The position numbers were made by a program, and so were the translations under genes. A stretch of DNA of 64,000 bases from Kocuria dechangensis (GTDB lineage Bacteria > Actinomycetota > Actinomycetes > Actinomycetales > Micrococcaceae), in NCBI RefSeq assembly GCF_014636775.1, contig NZ_BMEQ01000012.1, positions 1 to 64,000 on the forward strand, given 5' to 3'. Under the pieces are notes generated by a model that searched no databases, was not told where the DNA came from, and saw nothing but the letters and a program-made list of their open reading frames with translations. Below, piece after piece: positions 8,491 to 17,520 of this stretch. Position 1 is the stretch's first letter, and each line of letters opens with the position of its first letter.

Positions 8491-9330
8491 TCAGCGGTCG
8501 ATGTGGAGGTGGCGCTGCAGCCACAGGGTCAGCCACAGTTTCAGCCGGGTCTCGTCCCAGTGCGGGGCATCGACGACCAGCGCGGCGGGTCCGTAGCGGT
8601 GGACGGAGACGACGCCGTCGCGGTCGGTGAGCTCGGTGATCAGCCGCTCCACTACCTGCGGGTGCTGTTCGGGGAGGTCGGCGCGCAGCCCGACGTCGAA
8701 GCAGTCGACCTCGGCGACCACGGTGACCAGCGGCTCCTCGGCGCCTTCGGCCACCGGGCCCTGCCCGCGCAGCGCTGAGATGGTGCGGCGGGTGTGGTGC
8801 AGCATCTCGGTCCCACTCATCGGGTCGCGGCCGTGGGCGGACTGATAGGCGCTGTAGAGCGGGATCGCGGGCAGAAAGATCTGGTGTCCGCCGGCTGCCA
8901 GGACGGGATAGTTGCGCATCGGGTAGTCGTCGAGGCGGTGCTCTCCGACCAGCCACTGCACGTCAGGGACCGCGGCGGTGATGATCTGGGCGAGGTAGGA
9001 GGTGAAGCCGTCGACCAGGGCCAGGGTCTCCGCCGGTGGATGCGGGTCCACGAGCATCCCGTGGCGGGCCCAGCTGGGCCAGGTGGAACGGGTGGGGTCC
9101 TCCTCCAAGGACCGGGGATCGACGCCGAGCTCAGCGGCCCGGGTAGAAATCCACTCCCAGACCGGTGCGACCGACTCAACCGTCGCCTCGAGCAGTACAT
9201 CGGGGCTGAGACCGCGTGCGGTCATCATGGAGCGCAGCTGCTGCAGTGCTGGGGAGCGTGCGGTGAGGAACTCGTCCAGGGTGTCAGCGGCCTGGGCGGA
9301 GGCCATGTGCTCGTACAGCGGCTCTGTCAT
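8491..9330 (-). CDS. Hypothetical protein, 279 aa
   Basis: No family is recognised. The protein starts plausibly at ATG 9330 (MTEPLYEHMASAQAADTLDEF). It is soluble and mixed alpha/beta. It contains a central stretch, YPMRNYPVLAAGGHQIFLPAIPLY, and a C-terminal part that reads VDCFDVGLRADLPE and ends LWLTLWLQRHLHIDR. No signal peptide, membrane segment or catalytic motif is obvious. Codon use and frame bias are those of a real gene. It lies beside two AraC regulators and another unknown gene on the same strand. Confidence 0.6.
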   Translation of the reverse strand: MTEPLYEHMASAQAADTLDEFLTARSPALQQLRSMMTARGLSPDVLLEATVESVAPVWEWISTRAAELGVDPRSLEEDPTRSTWPSWARHGMLVDPHPPAETLALVDGFTSYLAQIITAAVPDVQWLVGEHRLDDYPMRNYPVLAAGGHQIFLPAIPLYSAYQSAHGRDPMSGTEMLHHTRRTISALRGQGPVAEGAEEPLVTVVAEVDCFDVGLRADLPEQHPQVVERLITELTDRDGVVSVHRYGPAALVVDAPHWDETRLKLWLTLWLQRHLHIDR

Positions 9331-9504
9331 GGGCGTCACTGTACGGGGGTCTATAGCGCCGGGCGTCGATGCCGCTGGCGGGAACTGCTCCGTCAGCCCG
9401 GGCAGGCTGAGGGGGCGGCCGGCACCGAGGGATCCCCTCATACCTGCATCCGGGGCCGGGCCAGGAGCGGCAGTTCCGGTGCTTACGGCGCGGTGCCCGC
9501 GTGA

Positions 9505-9930
9505 TCAGCTGCAGGTTGCTGAGGTTTCGTCCTGGAGGTCGTCGAGCACCCATTCCGACAGTTGTCCGGCCGGGACGACGACCGTGCCGGTGCGCATCCG
9601 CTGCGCCTCCTCTTGCGAAAGGGGCTCCACGGTGGCCTCGGCGTCGTAGATGGCCAGGGCTGCTGTGTAACCGGCGGCCAACTGGGGAGCCCACCCCTGG
9701 TGGCTGGCGTAGCAGAGATGGCCGGGATCGGGACTGCGCAGATCCAGCCATCGGGCCGGCTCGAGAGGCTTCTCGGTGGTGGTAGGCATCACGCACTGGT
9801 GCAGGGCCCATGTGACGTCGGCCCATCGGCCCGCAGGGGTGTCCACCATGGGATAGTAGGTGGCTATCCATTGGGTGGGAGAGTGGGGGCGGAGCTCGAC
9901 TGCCAGAGCCCCGGGGGCAGAGAGGGTCAT
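9505..9930 (-). CDS. Hypothetical protein, 141 aa
   Basis: No family is recognised. It begins at ATG 9930 (MTLSAPGALAVELRPHSPTQWIATYYPM) and ends near a short Cys-containing tail. It is acidic, soluble and has no signal peptide. It precedes the 279-residue unknown gene on the same strand with a gap of about 170 bases, so the two may be co-expressed. The 309 bases to its right, up to 10239, show no further gene. Confidence 0.5.
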   Translation of the reverse strand: MTLSAPGALAVELRPHSPTQWIATYYPMVDTPAGRWADVTWALHQCVMPTTTEKPLEPARWLDLRSPDPGHLCYASHQGWAPQLAAGYTAALAIYDAEATVEPLSQEEAQRMRTGTVVVPAGQLSEWVLDDLQDETSATCS

Positions 9931-10239
9931 GCCTTCATCCTGTTCACAGTTGAAAGGTCGGAGCGGCCGGGGGCTGAACCGCACCGCCGGAGCGCAACCG
10001 AGCTCGACGGCAATGTTTCACAGTAGCCACCGAGTGAATAACTATCGATGCAAGCTGGGGAGTGGGACACCGGGGCGACTTTCACTCCTTGGCGGGTAAG
10101 GCATCTCGAAGGGGCCTTCGTCCGTCCTCGCCATGGCGCGGGCAAGTCTGGCCCGTAGCCAGGTGTCACAAGACAGGGGCCTGCATTTCATGCACAGTCA
10201 CCATGACAAGACGCCACCGCACCCCTAGGAGGGCCCACT

Positions 10240-10518
10240 GTGACGAGGCGACCACGGCCCTTCGACAAGCACGGCCTCGACCAGCTCCGCCGGCTCTGCG
10301 ACCTGGCTGCCGCTGACGTCGAGCTCACCGCTGACGCCCGCGTCATCCTCAACCACCTCGCCCAGCCGTGGGACCACACCCCCAGCACTGAGGAACTCGC
10401 CACCCTGAGCCGGATACCGGCCGCACGCACACCGGCGGCCCTGGCTGAGCTGGATGCTCACGGATACCTCGCCCAGCTCCGCGCCATCGCCCCGCAGCTA
10501 GGCGAGGTCCGCCGGTAG
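10240..10518 (+). CDS. Small hypothetical protein, 92 aa
   Basis: The GTG start at 10240 follows a good Shine-Dalgarno, AGGAGG, at 10227-10232. The protein MTRRPRPFDKHGLDQLRRLCDLAAAD continues with helices and a pattern, STEELATLSRIPAARTPAALAELDAHGYL, that looks like a winged-helix DNA-binding fold (inference). It sits just beyond the 3' end of the relaxase gene on the opposite strand. It could be a small plasmid regulator. No database family is recognised. Confidence 0.5.
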   Translation: MTRRPRPFDKHGLDQLRRLCDLAAADVELTADARVILNHLAQPWDHTPSTEELATLSRIPAARTPAALAELDAHGYLAQLRAIAPQLGEVRR

Positions 10519-10641
10519 CCCCTCCTGGCCCCTGAGGCGCGGGTCGTTGGTGTCCCACGGCGGCTCAGAGAGTTGCTCGCCCTTGGAGCGAGAGCAGCAA
10601 CCGACCTCGCAGAGCACTACTAATTGTGGTCGATATGGCGC

Positions 10642-13600
10642 TCAGAGACTGCGGCCGCTGTCGCGGCGGGCGCTGCCGACGGCCCGGCGGGTTGCTGCGA
10701 CGCTGTCCTCCTGACGGCTGGACTTCTGCTCGGTTCGTTCGGCGGCCTTGATGCGCCGGGCGACCTGGGCGTGCTGAGCGCGCCAGGAAGGGCCTGAGGC
10801 CTGCTGGCGGGACGGCGCGTTGCTCTCGGACACCTCGGGCTCCTTTATCTTCGGCGTCGGCCCGGGCGAGGTCGGCTCTTGTGGGGTGGGCGTGCCGGTG
10901 GCCGGACCGGTCTGCTGGGTTGTGGCGCGGTGGCGGGCCACGGCGCGGGCGACGGCTTCCTCGGTGCTCAGCGGCCGCTCGGGCGTCTGGGCGGTGGCGG
11001 TCGTGGCGGCGCCGGTGACGGCGGCCTCCCTCGCCTGCGGAGCCGGCAGCGGGTCAGCGGCCTGTGCCCGGGTGGCCCGCAACTCCTCAATGGCTTCCTG
11101 GGCCGGCGCCGGGGTGGTGCGCACCCGCTCGACCACGTGTACCTCATCAACCGTCCGGCAGATCTGCTCGGACGTCTGGGGTGCTGCGATGGTGAGTGTG
11201 GAGTGCTTGTGCAGGGCGGTGGCCCGGGCGATCAGCGCCACCGCCACCGGATCGACCTGGTGAGTGGTGGGGATCAGCGCGGTCTCGTGGGCGGCGATGT
11301 TGTAGCGGTTGCGGTAGGCCTCGACCTCGGCCGTAACCTGGTGCCACTCGGCCGCCTTGGCCGGCTTCGATGGCACCGGCCCCAGGGATGCTGTCCACTC
11401 CGGACGGGCCTCGGCCAGCTCGGCACCGCGGACCATGACGCGCTGCTCCAGGCGGGTGCGCAGCACCTCCAGTTGCTCCCGGTACTGGGCCGGCACCTGG
11501 GGGTCGGCCATGAGCGGGGTGGGGGCCAGGTCTTCACTCACCCTGCGCCCATCACGCACCGGGGCAGGGGGAGTGGTCTTGGCGGTGACGGCGCGGAGGC
11601 GCTGCTCGGCGGCAATGGCCTCCCCGATGGTGACCACAGTGTCGGTGCGGGGTCGTTCCCCGCGGGCGATCTGCTCCACCGCTGCTTGCGCCGGGGAGAG
11701 CTGTGCCCGGCGGTCCTGTTCGGCACCCATGGTGCGGGTCATCCAGTCCAGCTTCGCGGCGGTGGTCGAGGCCCAGCGTTCCGGGGGCATGGCCTCGAGC
11801 TGGGCCAGACCGAGCCGACGGGTCTCGGCCAGTTGCTCGGAAGGCATGAGGGCGAACGGGTGCTCCGACCACTGCGGGTCCTCGAGCACCTGGTTCTGGA
11901 GTGTGCGGGTGCGGTCGGCCAGCGTTTCCAGGTGCGCATCGGTCACCGCGCCCAGGGGGCGGCGGTCGGTGGTGTCGAGGATGCGCTGGGCCGATTCGAT
12001 CTGGTGTTCCAGCCGCCAGGCCAGCACCGCGGCCGGGTCCGCGGCGTCCCCGAACCCACGCTGGGCGGCTGCCCGGCAGAGCAGGGCGGCCGGGTCCATG
12101 CCGGCCTCCTGAGCTTCCCGCAGGTGGGTGGCCACGGCCCCCCACGCATCCGACCTGGTGAGCTGCGCGGCCGTTTCGGCGCCCAGCGCCTCCACGGCAA
12201 GGGCCTTGGTCTTCGCATGCCAGGCGGCCTCATGGGTCTCGCGATACACCTCGGCCAGGGTGGCGACGTCACCGGTGCGGGCGGCCTCGACGGCCACGGT
12301 CTCGTGGGCCGAGAGGTTGCGGTCGTAGGCGGCGGCGATGGTCTCCAGCACCTCGTCGCGGGTCTCACCCTCGGCCAGCGCGAGGTAGAGCTGGTTGGTG
12401 TCCCGGCCACGGGTGGCCGCCACATAGGCGGCGGCCCGATCGGTCGCCGCGTCGAGAATGGCGTGGGCGGTGTCCACGGTCGCGCCCTGGGCACGGTGGA
12501 CGGTGGCGGCGTAGCCGAGCTGCCCGTGGCGGTGCAGGTAGTCGGCATCGAGGGTGATCTTCCCGCCGTGGATCCTGTGGCGCAGCGTCACCCTCTCCCG
12601 CCCTTCACCCTTGCCGGCGTTGATGCTGTGGACGGTCCAGACATCGTTGTTCTTCACGAAGTCCTTCCCGCCGTTCAGCGCCAGGGTACGGTCGTTGCGG
12701 CGGGTCACCACCACGTCCCCGGCATGCGCCGTCAGACCGTCCCGGAGCACCACGGATGAGCCCGTAGCGTCCAGGTCGCCGGTGGCGATCCGGGCGGCCT
12801 GGGCCCGGGCGTTGAGCTCGGTGACGGTGGCGTTGTCGGTGGCGATCAGCAGGGACCGTTTCCCAGCCTGCGTGTCGGTGATCCAGGCGCGCAGCGCGGC
12901 ATCCGTCATGGCCTCATGGTCCCCGGCGACGATCCGGCGGTGCTCGGTGTACCAGGCCCAGGGGGTGTCGGCACCGGCCGCCGGGGGCTCACGCAGCACC
13001 AGGGAAGCGGCTGCTTCGCCCCGGGTGCGGAAGCGGTGGACGGCCTCCAGCCGGGTCGCTCCCACCTGGGCGTCGAGCAGGCGCAGCGCCCCGCCGGAGC
13101 CGATGGCACCGAGCTGTCGGTCGTCCCCGATGGCGCGCACCACCGCGCCATGACGGGCCGCCACCCTCACCAGTTCGGCGAGTTTGGGGGTGGTGACCAT
13201 GCCCACCTCGTCGAGGATCACCACGTCCCCCGGGCCCAGGGAGAAGGCGCCGGGGGAGTGCCGGCGGTGGGCGATCAGGAAGGCATCGATGGTGGTGGCG
13301 TCGGCTCCGATGTCAGACGACATGACCGCAGCCGCGGCCGCCGTGGGGGCGAGTCCCACCACGTTTCCGCCGCTGGCACGGACGGCATTGGCGGCCAGGG
13401 AGAGGCTGGTGGTCTTGCCGGCACCGGCCGGCCCGATGCCCAGGGCCAGCAGCTTCTCCTCGGTGGCGAACGCCCGGGCCAGGGCCACCTGGCCGTCGCT
13501 GAGCGGGCCGGTGTGAGTCGTCAGCACCTCTTCGAACCGCTCGGTGGAGACGGCGGGGATGACGGTGCGCTGGGCGGCGGCGAGCACCCGGTGCTCGGCG

Positions 13601-15171
13601 TTCAGCACCTCCCGGGAGGTGTAGAGGGCGGCGTCGGTGCGCACGAACTGGCTGGTGCCGTCGGCACGGGTGAACTCCGCCAGGCGCGGCACATCAGCCT
13701 GCGGGGTGACCGACAGGCTGTGGGCGGTGGTGGCCTCACGGACCACACGGGCCACGAGGTCGTCGGGCACGATGTGCCCGATCAGGGCTTCTTTCAGGTG
13801 CCGGCGGGTCTGGGCGTGGACGTGGTTCACACTCCAGGTGGCCCGCTTCTGGGAGAGCTCGTGGACGACCAACCGGGCGTGCTCGGCCACATCGATCCGA
13901 TCAGGACTGAGTCCCTGGGGAGCACCTGCCGCGGCTGCACGGACGCGCTCAAGCAGGTCCTCACCGACCTGCATGCCCACCTGATCGGCGTACTCGCCCG
14001 ACCACTCACTCACCAGTTCGGACAGCCGCCGGGCGGACTTCTTCGCCGGCCGCGACTCCAGCGTCGCCTGCTGGGCCAGGGCGATCTTCTGCTTCGGACT
14101 CGGGGCGTAGCCGTGCGCCTGGGTGAACTCCGCCTCCAGCCGGTGGAGGGTGCCGGTGATGTCGGTGCGGCGGGAGGAGGCGTGGTGGATGGCGTCCAGA
14201 TCGATCCCGGCGATCTCGAAGATCGGCTCATCCCCACCGGCCTGCCGGGGCACCGCGGCCACATCCAGAGTCGCGCAGATCTTCTCCATGACCTTGGCGT
14301 TGTAGGTCTCAGACGCCGCCACCCCCATCCGGTACAGGGTGCGCCCGTCCAGGGCCGACCACTTCCCGTCCACCCCTTTGACCTTGTTGGCGATCACCAC
14401 GTGGTCGTGCAGGTGCGGGTCCCCGGTGCGGGAGTCGTAGTGGCGGAACTGGGTCGCCACCAACCCGCCTTCGACGTCGATCTGGCGCACCCCGTTGCGC
14501 CCGCGCCGGGTGTAGGTCGCGTGGGTTTCGAGGAAGGACAGGGTCTCGGCGATGGCCTCGGCATGTGCCGCCTCCACCGCTTTCCGGGCCTCCTCCCCGC
14601 CCAGGGCCCACAGCAGCGAGAGCGACTTGGCGGGGGAGAACACCAGGTCGTACCCGGCCACGGTCTGCTGCTTCGGGGTCGTCTGGGCGGTGATGAACCG
14701 GCCCAGCTCCCCAGCATCCCGGGCGTCGCGCCCGTGCGTCTCACGGAAGAGCTGGCCGGCGACCCGGCCCCGGATCTCCCGCGCCTGCTCCTTCGACGGG
14801 GCCGCCCCGGTGGTGCGTTCGTGCCGGGCGATCTCCTCGTTCAGACGGCGGATCAGTTCCGTGTCGGCGGTGGTGTACCGGCGGTACTTCTGCCCCAGCG
14901 CCACGTCCGCTTGGTTCCCGCCGTCGGCGAGGATGCGGTCGGCGTCGGGGTGGAGGCCCTCCCCGAACAGGGCGGCCATCTGCGCCTCGCTCACCTCACC
15001 GGAGACCCCCAGCAGCTCGGTCGAGTGGGCGACCCACTGGCCCGGGGGCATGCCCGCCACGGTGTAGTAGTCGCCCAGCTCCCGGTCCCCGGACCGCAGC
15101 TCGTCGGCCGAGGCCACCTCGGAGGTGTAGTAGGCATACCCGTCCCCGGCACTGAGCTTGTGGACGGTCAT
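10642..15171 (-). CDS. MobF-family relaxase-helicase (TraA/TrwC-like)
   Basis: This 1509-residue protein has the standard MobF layout. The N-terminal relaxase domain begins MTVHKLSAGDGYAYYTSEV, with candidate catalytic tyrosines there. The metal-binding His triad DPHLHDHVVIANKV is near residue 250. A RecD-like helicase follows, with Walker A GPAGAGKTTS near residue 580 and Walker B VVILDEVGM near 652. The C-terminal 500 residues are helical and less conserved. MobF relaxases nick oriT and unwind the transferred strand. I choose ATG 15171 because the family begins there; the frame extends 99 codons upstream without similarity. A 12-bp palindrome ends 13 bases before this start. Confidence 0.93.
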   Translation of the reverse strand: MTVHKLSAGDGYAYYTSEVASADELRSGDRELGDYYTVAGMPPGQWVAHSTELLGVSGEVSEAQMAALFGEGLHPDADRILADGGNQADVALGQKYRRYTTADTELIRRLNEEIARHERTTGAAPSKEQAREIRGRVAGQLFRETHGRDARDAGELGRFITAQTTPKQQTVAGYDLVFSPAKSLSLLWALGGEEARKAVEAAHAEAIAETLSFLETHATYTRRGRNGVRQIDVEGGLVATQFRHYDSRTGDPHLHDHVVIANKVKGVDGKWSALDGRTLYRMGVAASETYNAKVMEKICATLDVAAVPRQAGGDEPIFEIAGIDLDAIHHASSRRTDITGTLHRLEAEFTQAHGYAPSPKQKIALAQQATLESRPAKKSARRLSELVSEWSGEYADQVGMQVGEDLLERVRAAAAGAPQGLSPDRIDVAEHARLVVHELSQKRATWSVNHVHAQTRRHLKEALIGHIVPDDLVARVVREATTAHSLSVTPQADVPRLAEFTRADGTSQFVRTDAALYTSREVLNAEHRVLAAAQRTVIPAVSTERFEEVLTTHTGPLSDGQVALARAFATEEKLLALGIGPAGAGKTTSLSLAANAVRASGGNVVGLAPTAAAAAVMSSDIGADATTIDAFLIAHRRHSPGAFSLGPGDVVILDEVGMVTTPKLAELVRVAARHGAVVRAIGDDRQLGAIGSGGALRLLDAQVGATRLEAVHRFRTRGEAAASLVLREPPAAGADTPWAWYTEHRRIVAGDHEAMTDAALRAWITDTQAGKRSLLIATDNATVTELNARAQAARIATGDLDATGSSVVLRDGLTAHAGDVVVTRRNDRTLALNGGKDFVKNNDVWTVHSINAGKGEGRERVTLRHRIHGGKITLDADYLHRHGQLGYAATVHRAQGATVDTAHAILDAATDRAAAYVAATRGRDTNQLYLALAEGETRDEVLETIAAAYDRNLSAHETVAVEAARTGDVATLAEVYRETHEAAWHAKTKALAVEALGAETAAQLTRSDAWGAVATHLREAQEAGMDPAALLCRAAAQRGFGDAADPAAVLAWRLEHQIESAQRILDTTDRRPLGAVTDAHLETLADRTRTLQNQVLEDPQWSEHPFALMPSEQLAETRRLGLAQLEAMPPERWASTTAAKLDWMTRTMGAEQDRRAQLSPAQAAVEQIARGERPRTDTVVTIGEAIAAEQRLRAVTAKTTPPAPVRDGRRVSEDLAPTPLMADPQVPAQYREQLEVLRTRLEQRVMVRGAELAEARPEWTASLGPVPSKPAKAAEWHQVTAEVEAYRNRYNIAAHETALIPTTHQVDPVAVALIARATALHKHSTLTIAAPQTSEQICRTVDEVHVVERVRTTPAPAQEAIEELRATRAQAADPLPAPQAREAAVTGAATTATAQTPERPLSTEEAVARAVARHRATTQQTGPATGTPTPQEPTSPGPTPKIKEPEVSESNAPSRQQASGPSWRAQHAQVARRIKAAERTEQKSSRQEDSVAATRRAVGSARRDSGRSL

Positions 15172-15183
15172 CACACACGCAAT

Positions 15184-15198
15184 GTGAACATGTTCATC
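15184..15198 (-). promoter_or_regulatory. 15-bp palindromic site upstream of the relaxase
   Basis: GTGAACATGTTCATC contains the perfect 12-bp palindrome TGAACATGTTCA. The identical 15-mer occurs in reverse orientation at 15754-15768, upstream of the divergent gene. In both places the GTG-side end faces the start codon, here 12 bases away. Placement between promoter and start codon suggests a repressor operator. The regulator is not identified. Confidence 0.6.
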
Positions 15199-15753
15199 CT
15201 CGTTTATCAATGATGCAAGAGGTGTGACAGTCCACAAGGGTCGCAGGGCCGTCGACTGAGCGTCAGCGAAAGAGCGGGCCGAGAACCCGGACTCGTCCGT
15301 CACGAAGGTGACGCGGTGGTGCCCACGAGACCTGCCAAGTGTGGGCAGGTGATGCCACTGAGTGGTCCGAGGAACGAGGACAGCAGAAGGAGCATCAGCT
15401 GCCCACACGGCAGGTCGACTGGGTACCACCGCACCGGCTTGTCCACGCGTGGGGTTCCGGGTGGACAACCGTCACGAGCTTTCGCACCGGCTGTGGGTCC
15501 GGCGGGAGGGACCGGGGCTTTATCCCGGAGGCGGTCCACGGCCGGGGCGAAACCTCACAGCACTGTCGCCCTGTGGGCGCCCATTCCCCGGTCGCGGCTG
15601 TGCCCAGCCGGCGGACACCCCTGGTGAGCCGCGCAGCAGAGGTGAGCAGTGCCGTGCTGGGTGCAGGCGCGACCAGTCCCAGACCGAGTACCGCGAGGTC
15701 CGCTTGTCCGGCCGGTCGCCTCGCCGCCGGCGGGGGAGGAGTGCTTCAATGGT
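15199..15753. other. Non-coding divergent spacer, candidate oriT
   Basis: I see no convincing gene here. It lies between the relaxase and a small divergent gene, the usual place for an origin of transfer. It contains several inverted repeats. ACCTGCC (15330-15336) pairs with GGCAGGT (15344-15350). CTGCC (15399-15403) pairs with GGCAG (15409-15413). A perfect palindrome CCACGCGTGG lies at 15443-15452. GGCAGGT recurs at 15409-15415. No nic consensus can be assigned by eye. Confidence 0.4.
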
Positions 15754-15768
15754 GATGAACATGTTCAC
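15754..15768 (+). promoter_or_regulatory. 15-bp palindromic site upstream of the coiled-coil gene
   Basis: This is GATGAACATGTTCAC, the exact reverse complement of the site at 15184-15198. It ends 19 bases before the ATG at 15788. The same orientation relative to the gene is kept at both sites, which supports a shared operator for the divergent pair. Confidence 0.6.
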
Positions 15769-15787
15769 AACACGGAAGGGGTGAGGG

Positions 15788-16213
15788 ATGGCGCCGCGCA
15801 GGAGTGCGACCAAGACCGAGGCCAGGGAGCGGGCCCGCCGGGCCGCGGCGGAGTCGATGGCCCGCCAGCAGCGCCTGCTCGAGCTGGGGGAGGAGTTCTT
15901 CCTCGCCGCCGAGGAGGCCGAGCAGATCATGCACAGCGCCGAGCAGCGCATGGCAGAGATCCGGGCCAAGGCCGCCCAGGACGCCGCGAAGGCCAGGCAC
16001 GCGCAGGCACAGGTAGTGGCGGCCATGAAGGGTGAGCGTGCCGGAGTGACCGAGATCGGCCAGCGGCTCGAGCTCTCTGCGGCCGAGGTGCGCACCCTCC
16101 TCACAGAGACCTCCGCGCGGACCCCGGGCAGTGCCGGAGAAAGCACCACCGGTGACGCGCAGGTGCCCGGCGATCAGGCACCGACCGCTCAGCCCGAACC
16201 CGTGAGCGTCTAG
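15788..16213 (+). CDS. Small coiled-coil protein, possible transfer accessory or regulator
   Basis: This 141-residue protein begins with a basic stretch, APRRSATKTEARERARRAA. A long Ala/Glu/Arg helix follows to about residue 80, with coiled-coil character (LLELGEEFFLAAEEAEQIMHS). Then comes a helix-turn-helix-like segment, GVTEIGQRLELSAAEVRTLL, and a disordered Thr/Pro tail. It is divergent from the relaxase and shares its 15-bp palindromic site. It could be the DNA-binding relaxosome accessory protein or autorepressor. That role is inferred from position and shape, not from a recognised family. Confidence 0.6.
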   Translation: MAPRRSATKTEARERARRAAAESMARQQRLLELGEEFFLAAEEAEQIMHSAEQRMAEIRAKAAQDAAKARHAQAQVVAAMKGERAGVTEIGQRLELSAAEVRTLLTETSARTPGSAGESTTGDAQVPGDQAPTAQPEPVSV

Positions 16214-16349
16214 CGCCCCCACCGTGCCGGTGCAGTCCTGGGACCTGTCCTGCGCATCACGTCGTCGCATCGCCGCGGGTCACACAGGACGTAGTGAGGG
16301 GAGCCCTACCATCCGTTAGCAGGCGTGAAGACGACCGTACGCTGGGGGC

Positions 16350-16901
16350 ATGTCGACTGCGCTCATCCTGAAGCTCCTCCTCACCGCGTTCATCACCCTG
16401 GCGATTGCCGCGGTGGCCTGGTGGGCGCGCAAGCACCCCAACCGGTCCAAGGAGTACCCGGAGCGGGTGCGGATGCCCAAGGTGCTGCCGATCTTCGGCT
16501 GGCTTCTCCTGTGCGTGGGGCTGCTCATGGGGCTGTTGTCCTTCTTCACGCCCGGCTCACCTCTGGGCGCCCGCATTGCCTCGGTGGCGATCTTCGTGGG
16601 CGGGATGGTCTTCGTGGTGATGTACCGCAACTTTTACGTGGCTGCTCGGGACTACGAGGTGGCCTTCCGCAGCGTGCTCGGCACCGAGCACGTCATTGCC
16701 TACAGCGATATCGTCCACTACAGCGTGGGGGTGCTGAGAGGGCAGCAGTTCTTGACGGTCAAGTCCGTTCACGGCGTGAAGTTCAGCATCAATGCCAGTG
16801 CCTACGACATGTCGCCCTTGCTGCGGGCGATTGATTTCCACCAGGTCACCGGCCGCTGGCCTGTCCGCGTGGAAGTCCCCGCAGAAGGCTTCGGTCCATG
16901 A
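16350..16901 (+). CDS. Small membrane protein, 183 aa
   Basis: Three hydrophobic segments are visible, near residues 4-25, 48-68 and 74-94. A soluble C-terminal domain of about 85 residues follows and resembles a short PH-like beta domain (EHVIAYSDIVHYSVGVLRGQQFLTVKSVHGVKFSI). No family is firmly recognised. The start ATG at 16350 gives a classical membrane N-terminus. It lies alone between the transfer genes and the HNH gene. The 136-base gap that follows shows no gene. Confidence 0.6.
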   Translation: MSTALILKLLLTAFITLAIAAVAWWARKHPNRSKEYPERVRMPKVLPIFGWLLLCVGLLMGLLSFFTPGSPLGARIASVAIFVGGMVFVVMYRNFYVAARDYEVAFRSVLGTEHVIAYSDIVHYSVGVLRGQQFLTVKSVHGVKFSINASAYDMSPLLRAIDFHQVTGRWPVRVEVPAEGFGP

Positions 16902-17037
16902 GGTTCCAGGTCATGGCCTGCAGTAGAAACGGTCGTGCGTGATTACTGCTGGGAGCTCAAGCGCCGATGGCGTTTGACTCGGCGAAGGCCACGACGGGCA
17001 GGCCTTGCCCTACGCGCCGTGATTCGCAGGGCAGGCC

Positions 17038-17520
17038 CTAGAACAGGGTCGGGTGGTCCGGGTCGATGCCGTGCACCAGTTCGCGTACCAGGTCCTCGTC
17101 CCAGCCGTGGGTCTTGAGCGCATCGCGCAGGCCCCGGGAGCGGGCCGACCGTTCAGCCCGGGACAGTCTGCGCCACTTCACCGCGTTGGGGGAAGGCATC
17201 CGCCTCTTCCGCGCCCTATCGGCCATGTTCTCCTCCGCCGTACCCAGCAGCAGGTGCGTGGTGGGCTCCCGGGAGGCGCGCACGCACAGCGGGACGTCGC
17301 ACCAGTGCAGGGCGGTCAACCCCTCGATCGCGCCCAGCCCGCCGTGGACAGTGGCCAGGGCGAAGCGGTGGGCAGCCACCGCCCGCTGACCACCGGCGGT
17401 GCCGATCCAGAACCGGCCATAGCCGTCGTCACTGATCGCCCCCAGCCACAACCAGCACGACCCCGGCTTCGGGCCCTTGAGGACGTGGGAGTAGAAGCGC
17501 TCAACGTCCGATGCCCGCAC
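17038..17520 (-). CDS. HNH endonuclease-like protein
   Basis: This 160-residue protein contains the landmarks of phage and plasmid HNH endonucleases: CWLWLGAISDDGYGRFWIG, an AAHRFALATVHGG helix, LHWCDVPLCVRASREPTTHLLLGTAEENMADRARK. The H-C-C pattern around LHWCDVPLCV would bind metal. The GTG start at 17520 follows GGAGGTG on the minus strand. Its start overlaps the preceding small membrane gene by 20 bases. It may be a homing-type endonuclease or a modified-DNA nuclease. Confidence 0.7.
   Translation of the reverse strand: MRASDVERFYSHVLKGPKPGSCWLWLGAISDDGYGRFWIGTAGGQRAVAAHRFALATVHGGLGAIEGLTALHWCDVPLCVRASREPTTHLLLGTAEENMADRARKRRMPSPNAVKWRRLSRAERSARSRGLRDALKTHGWDEDLVRELVHGIDPDHPTLF

Noticed and set aside
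15184-15198. LexA/SOS box
   Set aside because: The palindrome GAACATGTTC has a two-base centre; actinobacterial SOS boxes have GAAC-N4-GTTC. No DNA-repair gene is adjacent.
12916-15213. Rightward open frame of 765 codons
   Set aside because: It is antisense to the MobF relaxase-helicase, whose His triad and Walker motifs are unambiguous.
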